From Flavobacterium sp. NKUCC04_CG (GTDB taxonomy: Bacteria > Bacteroidota > Bacteroidia > Flavobacteriales > Flavobacteriaceae): a DNA stretch of 60,098 bases. Each line of letters begins with the position of its first letter. Positions within the stretch are counted from its first letter, which is position 1. Shown piece by piece: positions 5,220 through 14,200 of the stretch. Location: positions 1-60,098 of the forward strand of contig NZ_JAHKRA010000021.1 of NCBI RefSeq assembly GCF_019345525.1, given 5' to 3'. The notes under the pieces are model-generated. The model had not been told where the DNA came from. It saw only the letters and a list, made by a program, of their open reading frames with translations, and did not search any database. The position numbers and the translations under genes are program-made.

Positions 5220-8200
5220 TTAACGAGATTTATCATTAATTAATTGAGCTTGCGGTATTTTAAAATTCGGATTTGGATGTGGCTTCATCAAATACAACCC
5301 TTTCGAAGTAAATTCTTCAACTGTAGGCTGAACAAAGCCTCTATCTAGCCCCATAGCCTTATTGTGTGAGTCTAAATATGCCTTCAATTCCGTACTATTC
5401 TTATCGTATAAAAGACCTTGATTAATAGATTTTCCTGGAAAATTCTTACCTCCCAAATACCCCTCCATTACCTCATGCTTCATATATGTCCCTGATTCAG
5501 CTTCATAAAACTTATCTGCTATTGCTGTTTGAATAGGATTTACAACTTGACTAGCTATTGTCTTTCCTGAATCATTTATAGTACTACCTTCGTACGCTCC
5601 AATAACCAATGGTGTTTCCCCATTATCTAAATAATTGCTACTAGTTGCATTAACATTCACTTGAACACTCTTTGAATCTATAGCCTCCTTTAGCAACTTA
5701 TCTGATTTAGAACTCGCTTTACCCGTCGCAGAAACCTTTCCACTATCATCTATTGTTAATGATAATTTCGTGGATGACTGAAGTTGATTAAAAGCTTCTT
5801 GTTTCTTCTCTCCTGTTATGATGACTTCCTCTCCAATCATCCCTGTCGGGTCTGTAAAGTTAATTGGATTATTAAAAGTATACACGTATGGACTGTAGTT
5901 TGGCATCATCTCCGCCAACGGGTCTACGCTCAAAAATATACTGGTACTCGGGTCGTAATAACGCGCACCATAATAATACATACCGGTAGCGGCATCCAAT
6001 TCCTTGGCATTAAACTTATAACCGTTATTGTAGTACGTACTTTGGTTTTGCTCTACCATAAGCTCTCCAAAAGGCAGGTATTCGTAATAATGAGTCGGTT
6101 TTCCGAAATTGTCCGTAATATACGAAGAACTGCCCAAATGATCGCCATGATACCACCAAATTGGTTTGCGCAACGCTTCGTCGAAAATTTCAGACGGTGT
6201 TCCCTCATCTGGAGCATCGTCTTCCCATTCATCATCTATAGGATCTTCATCTACCAAAGGCGGTTCCGGTAAAGGTGGCGATACCGGTGGTTCCACTATC
6301 ACTGGTGGAATATCCAAGATATCATAAATTTCACAATTCGTAAGTGTTTCAGTATACTCTTTATAATACTTTAGCACTTCCATATATTTTGGATCATTAA
6401 TAACCAGTAAGTAATCCAAATACTGCATAATCAAAGTATAACAATCCGTTTCTTGTCTTATAGTCGGTTGGGGAGTAGTATTCGGATCAACCAATAAACC
6501 CGTATTCGGATCCATATACCAACCCGTAGCCGGATCGAGTAAATATCCCGTATCTGGATTGATTAAATATCCGGTATCTGGGTCGATATACCAACCGGTG
6601 TTGGGGTCGATTTCAACACAAGGTAATCGATTGATTTCGCGCAAAACTATGCAATAATCTACAACATTTATAACCTGACCGCTTGGACCCTGTACAAGTC
6701 TTGTATGCGCTTGTATGATTTCCAAAATCTTATTCCTACAATGTTGCCTCGATGGGGTGTTGTAAAAAGTATTTAACAATTGGTTGACTTGTGCCTCGCA
6801 ACTCGATTGATAATTGTTGTCGTCGACATTATTTAACAAACGCGCCGCTGGAGCTGTACCACTTGCATTTCTAGCAACTGTTGATGCTGTCCGTTGAGCA
6901 TACCATCCATTATCATTTTTAAAATAATCTTGATCCGTATTTTGCCCGATACGACTGGCTATACGTTTGTTGTTGGCATAATAGTGTTTGGTATATTCTG
7001 AATTGCCCATTACTAAATAACCACTTGGATATATGGTCTCTCCCTGCGATTCCGGTTGGTCAAAAATCGGATTACCATTAACTCCTCCACTGGAATTGGT
7101 TTCAACTAATTTTAAAACTCGTTCCCCTACCGCGTCGTACTTATACTTGCTAATTATCTGATTGTTGTCGTTGACTTCTAACAAACGATTCTGCTCGTCC
7201 CAAATCATGGTTCTGTCTCTAGATAAATCGGTATCTATATCAGATAATATCTGAATTGTATTGCCGTTTTTGTCGTAAGAGAAATTCTTAGTCCCCAAAT
7301 ATTGATTGCGGTCATAATCATATTTAGCTATAGAATTCACCGCATGAGCATGTTGCGAATCCTGATATTCATATTCCTGCCATCCCGAATTTACAGTCTC
7401 TGTAACCTCATCAGTGATATAATTATGTACACTATGTTTTTGTATTTTCGATTTAATGCCATGTGTTTTATTATAGGTCATATTCAAAGAATATCCATGA
7501 CCTATATCTTGCCCTTTCCAATCGCCCTTTGAGCTCATCAATCTATTAAACTCGTCGTATTGATAGTCTTTGTTAAACATTCCTCCAACTGCTCGTGGCC
7601 CCGTTTGGGCGTACCTGCTTTTAACTCGTTCTACCTGATTGTTTTTGTTAAAGCTATATACATTACGTTGCACCACACTGTCGTCTGGACGGGTCAATTG
7701 CATGGCTCTCATACGCTGTGCCACGTCGTACTCTTGAGTGGTTACGACACCGTTTCCGTAAACAATTTTCTCGGGTTCTCCGAAGAAAGTATAACGAACG
7801 TCTCGTAAATAACTTTGACCATCATCACTGGTAATACTCTTTAATTGCCCCACACTGTTGTACTGATAGATCACCTTTTCCTGATCGGGATAAGTCAAAT
7901 TCAATAATTTACCCCACGAATCATAAATAAACATGGTTTTAAAATACCGCTGTGTTCCGCCAAAATCTTTAATTAAACGTTTGCTTTCAATCACTTCTCC
8001 CAATTTCCCGTATTGAAATTCCTGTTGACCGGTTTGATCATAAACCATAGTTATCCGACCTTTTCTCCCATCATCAATACCAACATCCCCGTATTCATAA
8101 GTCACTTCATGGGACGGATAATAAATACCATATAGTCGATTCATGTCGTATTTATATTGTATTTGATCTCCGTTTGCCGTAGTCACAGTAGCCAATTGTC

Positions 8201-11200
8201 CTGTTAAATAATATTGTGATTGGGTGATTCCACTATCGGGATGTTCGACTTGAGTCTTTTGCCCAAAGGTATCGTACTCATAAGTTGTGGTATGGTTTTC
8301 TGCATCAGTCAGGTTTAACAATTGCCCCAGAGGATCATATTTCATCGTTGTCCACAAATCATTGCTATGACCAATTTGTTTACTGGCCGCAGTGCGTCCG
8401 TTTTCATCGATATAGGTTACGGTTTTGTTTCCTTCAGGTAAGGTTACTTCTTCAGTAAAGAGCGGACGTTCTTGCGAATCCCTTTCATACCCATACTTCA
8501 TTGAAGTAGTAGCATTAGTCGCATAGACGTGCTGTCTAATCATACGATCTTGGACATCGTAGTACATGGATGTTTTCTCCGTATCGGGCTGATCCAAATT
8601 GCTATATTCCAACAAGGATACCACTGGAACACCTCCACATTCTTTTTCTTCAACGGGTAAATATTGTGAAATGACCCGCCCAAATTCATCGTAAACGGTT
8701 TTTCCAGAAACCCAGAGTCGCGTTCCCGGATCGAGACAATCATCGGTACGCAAATCCCCTTCTAACAGTTTTTTAGATTGGACTACGCGTCCCAAACCAT
8801 CGATAAACGAAGTCGATTGCAATACCCCATTACTTATACCGTTTTCATTTTCTAGATTTTGTTGGGTTAACGTATAGAACTGCCCTGTAAGCGTACGCTC
8901 AAATGTATTTTTAATCGTCCACTCTGGGCTATATGGCCCTTTAAACAAAATCAATCGATTGAGTACATCGTAGTGATAAAGGAACTCGTTACCGTTAGCA
9001 TCGACGGTTTTCATCGGTATACCGAAAGTATTGTAAACCGTTTTACTAACCAATCCAAAAGCATCGGTAATCACCTGCGGATAACTATAGCTATGCTCCA
9101 CCTCCACACCATTTTGGAGATAGGCATAATAATCGTATTTATAATACATACGTGAGGACTCATCATTATGTTCATCTGCTTTAGGCAAGGTTACTTTACG
9201 CAATTCACCGTATTCTGACCCGTATTCCATATCGTATTGGGCAAATCTTCCGAAGGGAGAATTGTCTATATATTTTCGGATTTGCGTGATGTGCTTACCA
9301 TCGGCTATTGACGTTTCAAAGCGTCTCGAAATACCGCCTCCATAAATATCTTGTCGTTGGGGTACCGTCTTTAAATAAAGTCCGCCAACATTATGATAAC
9401 TGATATCCGTAGTCAATCCCTTGGTATTGTCGATATACTGAGTTACATTTCCATAACCATCGTACTTAGGAAAGCTTACGTAAGAATTTAGTGAATACGA
9501 ATTACCCTCCACAAAATTGATTTTCATGGTAGTAATCGCTCTCAATAATGGTACGATTCTACTGGTATCGGTATAATTAAAGCTTACTGAACCTTGGGTA
9601 TTATATGAAGCACTTGCCTCGGGTTGTGCTTGAAAATACGAGTACTGATACTGAACCTCTTTAAAAGCACGCCCTTGAGCATTTAATGTCGTTTCCTTAT
9701 TGACCAATCCCTTTTTATAAAAGTACTGACGCAAATCGGAACTGATTCCCGATTGATACAGATGATTGTCGGACAATGAATTATTTACATATTCCGTTAT
9801 TTGGGTTCGGTATAAGTCTCCATTGGCTTTTAACTGATGGCTTTTGACTAATCCGAATCCGAGGAACTTGCGTTCTCGACGATCTTTGTATCCGTTGTGG
9901 TATTCAAACGCCATCTTCATCACATCTTCTCCATCGCCTCTAAAACCGTCATCTACCGTTATACTGGTTAAGGCCCACTTTTTAAACGGCATTTTATAGG
10001 TACCGCCAATTGGGGTATTTGATATCGGATTTTTAGTCGCGTAATTCATGGTAACGGTCGAGCCTAAAGGTCTTTTTACCGATTTAAGCAGGTTGGTTCT
10101 TTTAATTCGCGAATACTGCACTTTCAACTGATGGTCGTCGGTAGAGGTTAATAGGTCTGGATAACCGTCTCCATCAAAATCCATATAACGTACACTCTCT
10201 TGGGTCATGGTTTTACCTACACTACCCATTAAAGAGATACAGAATTTGGGACCAAATCCAAAAAGAATTGGAAATGAAATACATACGGTTACCGAGGCAT
10301 TAATCCCCCCCACTGAAGAGGTTTGAGTTGGAGAATTTGGTAAAGTAAAAGCTTGTCCAAAACCGGTTCCCGTATTGAGATAAGCGGTAGTTCCATCGAC
10401 TATACGATCGGGAAGTCCGTCGCCGTTGATATCTATATAAGTGTCCAACTCTTTACTAGTACTCGAAGAGATACTCAATCCCAACGACAAATCCAAATTG
10501 GATAGGGATTTGCCCGCCGTCCTTTCAATACCATCTCCACCTCCTACTCCTGCCTGTGTGGTGGCTGTGGTGGATTTATTAGTAGAAGGAAAACTCCAAC
10601 CGGTTTGAGGTACAAATTGGTTTCCTATGTTTAACAACAAACTGCCGTCGTTTAAAATCACATCGGGTAAACCGTCTCCGTTCACATCGACCACTATTTT
10701 ATCTACGTCGTTTTTGGTTGTGAACACACTACCGTTAGCTCCTCCAGATGCTGATCCCCCTACAGCTATGTTAGGGGTACAGACCTCTCCCGTAGGAGTA
10801 AAAGCAGTACTTACACTAGATTTTCCTCCACCTGCCAATACTCCAGACCCCGTTTGGGTGCTGTTTGGCAAGATGTTTGCATTTAATATATTGGTACTCG
10901 ACAAGCCGCCTTTGGGCGTAGTCATTTGAATCTTTGCTCCAATGATGTCTGGATAACCGTCGCCATTAATATCTCTAAAATCGTTTAAAACTCGAGATTC
11001 AGATTGATTAGTCGATTGTCCAATAGTAAACATTAAATAACCTATAGACTTATTGACACTTGATGTTTTACTATGCGTTTGTTTGATGATACCATAGGCC
11101 CCGTAGTTCAATACCGGTGACGTTGGCGCTCGAGGTACGGGAATATCGTCGTCTAAAAATCGTTTATTTGGACTGATTCGCGTTTCTGACACATATAATT

Positions 11201-14200
11201 TATCATGAGTTTGCCATACTTTACGCTCCTTATTGGGCATTAAAATCGAAAATTCACTCGATATATTACCTCCCATTTCCTCTATAAAATCAATATTGGA
11301 TTCTACTTGATTATGATTGGGTGTTGTGTTGGTCAACATATCTTCCGTACTAGTATTGGTTTGCGGATTGTTATGCTCTAAAGTTCTTTTAACATTAACC
11401 GCATTAAGGTCAATCTTTTCAAAATTTTGATTGGGCTCGGGTCCTTTATACGCGAATTGCCCCCAATGGCGGTACATCGGACCAAAACCCGATGCTAGGT
11501 CTTGAGAATAGACATTAGCCCAATATTTTGAGGCTCCAAAACCCGTTCCGGTATCTCCTGTACCGGCACTAAGCGTTACCAATTGAAGGTTGCGCTGCGA
11601 TTTTTCGAACAGTTCTCCTATACCGCTGTCAGAAGCGAAATACTCCACATGTAATTTTCTCCACAATGCAGTGTTAACTACAAAACTCGTATAGTCTCCT
11701 AAGACTTCGTCGTAGTTTCCCGTAGTGGCATTATAACGTCTTCGCTCTTCCGTAGTTCCATTTCCATTCATGGTGTAGCGGAACTTCATCGGTTTGCCTT
11801 CTACAAACAAGAGGTGGTCGTTTTCCTTAATCGTTAGATAAACATACCGCTTTAAGCAGGTATTATCGGAGCAATTTGGAATTACAAAATAGTGCTTTAG
11901 ATAAACGCGATGCACATCGCTAGTGTATGTAAGGTGTTCATAATTGCTGTGAACATAGCCGTAGTTGGTATAATAAGGTATTAAATGATTGGTTATTCCG
12001 TCAATGATTAAACGGGGTTTAAATAGCGTGTCGATGTGTTTCCAATTGACTTCCGAATCGGCCAATACTTCTACTTTAATATATTGAAAACTAAAGGGTG
12101 AACTTTCGCTTACACCCGCTACGTTTAAGGTCAGATTGGGAGAATTGATCGACGTATTGGCATTATTCTTTGCTATTACTTTGTAAATTTCCACATTGTT
12201 ATTTCGCAAAGGCAACATGGCTCCAGAGTTTTGATCGCGTTTGTAATAGGTTACTCTAAAAGTAACATCGTCGGACAAGGTAGCATTGGTTCCGCCTAAA
12301 TTGTTGATTGCAAAAGAATCCCACTCCAATTTATAGGTTCCGTTTTTCATCACGGTAAATTCTTGTGAAGCTCCGACTATAAAAGCATCGTTATAGGTAC
12401 TCGAATATAGCGGGTATTTGTTGGCCGAAATTTTGTCGTTCGCTACATAGGTTATCGCCGGACTCCAGCTTACCTGTACTTCTGCTTCTGGAATTTGACT
12501 CGAACTCACCCGGAAAAAAATCAAATCACCTCGGTTTACTGCTATATTATTGAAATTAGTAGGCTCGCTACCCTGAACCATCAACTGCGGTTGGCGTAAA
12601 TAAGCCGTTTCTCCACTAAAATCTCCAGCACCTTTTTCAACGGAATAACGAATTCCATTGTCTATGGCTACGTGTTCTTTGGTTATTTGTCCTCTAATGT
12701 TGATAACCCCATCACGTGGAGCTCGCCAAACTTTAACGATATCCATCAAACCGTCGGCAATATCCAATGCCGGCATCGCATTGAGCACTGGAGCCACATC
12801 GCCTTCTTTGATAACGATATTGGGTGTTTGGGAACTGTCTAAAGTAAAAACCGGCAATTTGGTATTGGGATCCAAATGGTTAAAATACACTCGGGTATTA
12901 TCGACTACATCCGGTAATCCGTCGGCATTGACATCCTCTATATAGGTATAAACCGAAGAATTGCTCTTGGATTTGGTTTTAGCATAATTCCCAATAAATG
13001 GGTTTATCGAAAAACCCAAATCGGAGCCGTCCGTTTTGGAAAAGCTGAGGTTTGAAATCCCTTTAATTAGACCCAATTCTTGAGCGAAACCGCCTCCTAA
13101 ATTTTTGCGGTAATACATTTTACCCCCCATTTTAACCACCTTATCAGGCAATCCATCACCATCGATATCCAATAGGGAAACCATGGTTTCCGAACGCGAC
13201 CAACTACCGGATAAATTACCCGCTATGGATGCCGAATTACTCCAAGGTAAATAGGAAGTAGGTATAGCTGGAACAACCACCCCAGCAGAGCCTCCTCCTC
13301 CAAAGGTTTTGTTATTTCCTTCCGTACCTCCCAATGCAGATAGTTTTACACCAAAATTTTCGTAAAAACCATTATAATCATGATTAGAATAAATTGAAAC
13401 CGCATTACCCTCAAACAATCCTCCGCCGGCTATATCGTTATAATAGTCAAACTGATGCTCATGAACTAATGGAACTACATCCGCCCAATCACTGCCATTA
13501 TAATATTCATTATTATTAGAACTATTTGTTGTAGTAATGGACTGCAATAACGTTTTGTCGAAAGCACCAACTTTGTATTTAAAGTCATAGATCACTTCTG
13601 CAAAAGTTGGCGTTTTTCCCACTACTCGAATCCCTGCTAGCAAATCAGCTGTTACTTCCTTAAATCCAAATCGCGTACTGAACGTTTTGTCTTTTCGCTC
13701 GGTTAAAGGAGTATTTGTCGTTGTTTTTCTATTAAAACCAACCGAATACTTCGCATGAAGATGTCCATAATCAATACTTGTTAAGTACAATTGTTTACCT
13801 CCTGCTAAAATACCGGTAGTAAAGGTCTTTAAAGTGTACTGATATTTTATCTCATTTTTATCAAAATCTTCAACTTTTTCCAACATCCAACGGACAATCT
13901 GCCCAGAATCACTGGCCAATCGATTCGTTGAATTGGATCCATAAGTATAAATTTTTCCGTCTTTGCTTTTAATTATCCAACTGTAATTGGACGGAGAGTT
14001 TCCAACACGAGTAATCTGTTGAAAAGCCCCTTCTACTCTAGGGCGAAAAACAGCATTGGAAACCCTGCTTATATGAGGGTTTTTATGCGGCATATAATAG
14101 TTACCCGGACTGGTTTCTAACATCAATTCTTCACCATTGAGCATATAAGATTCCGTTTCTTTATTTGGGTCAAAAGCCGGTACTCCCCAACGCGTATCTA

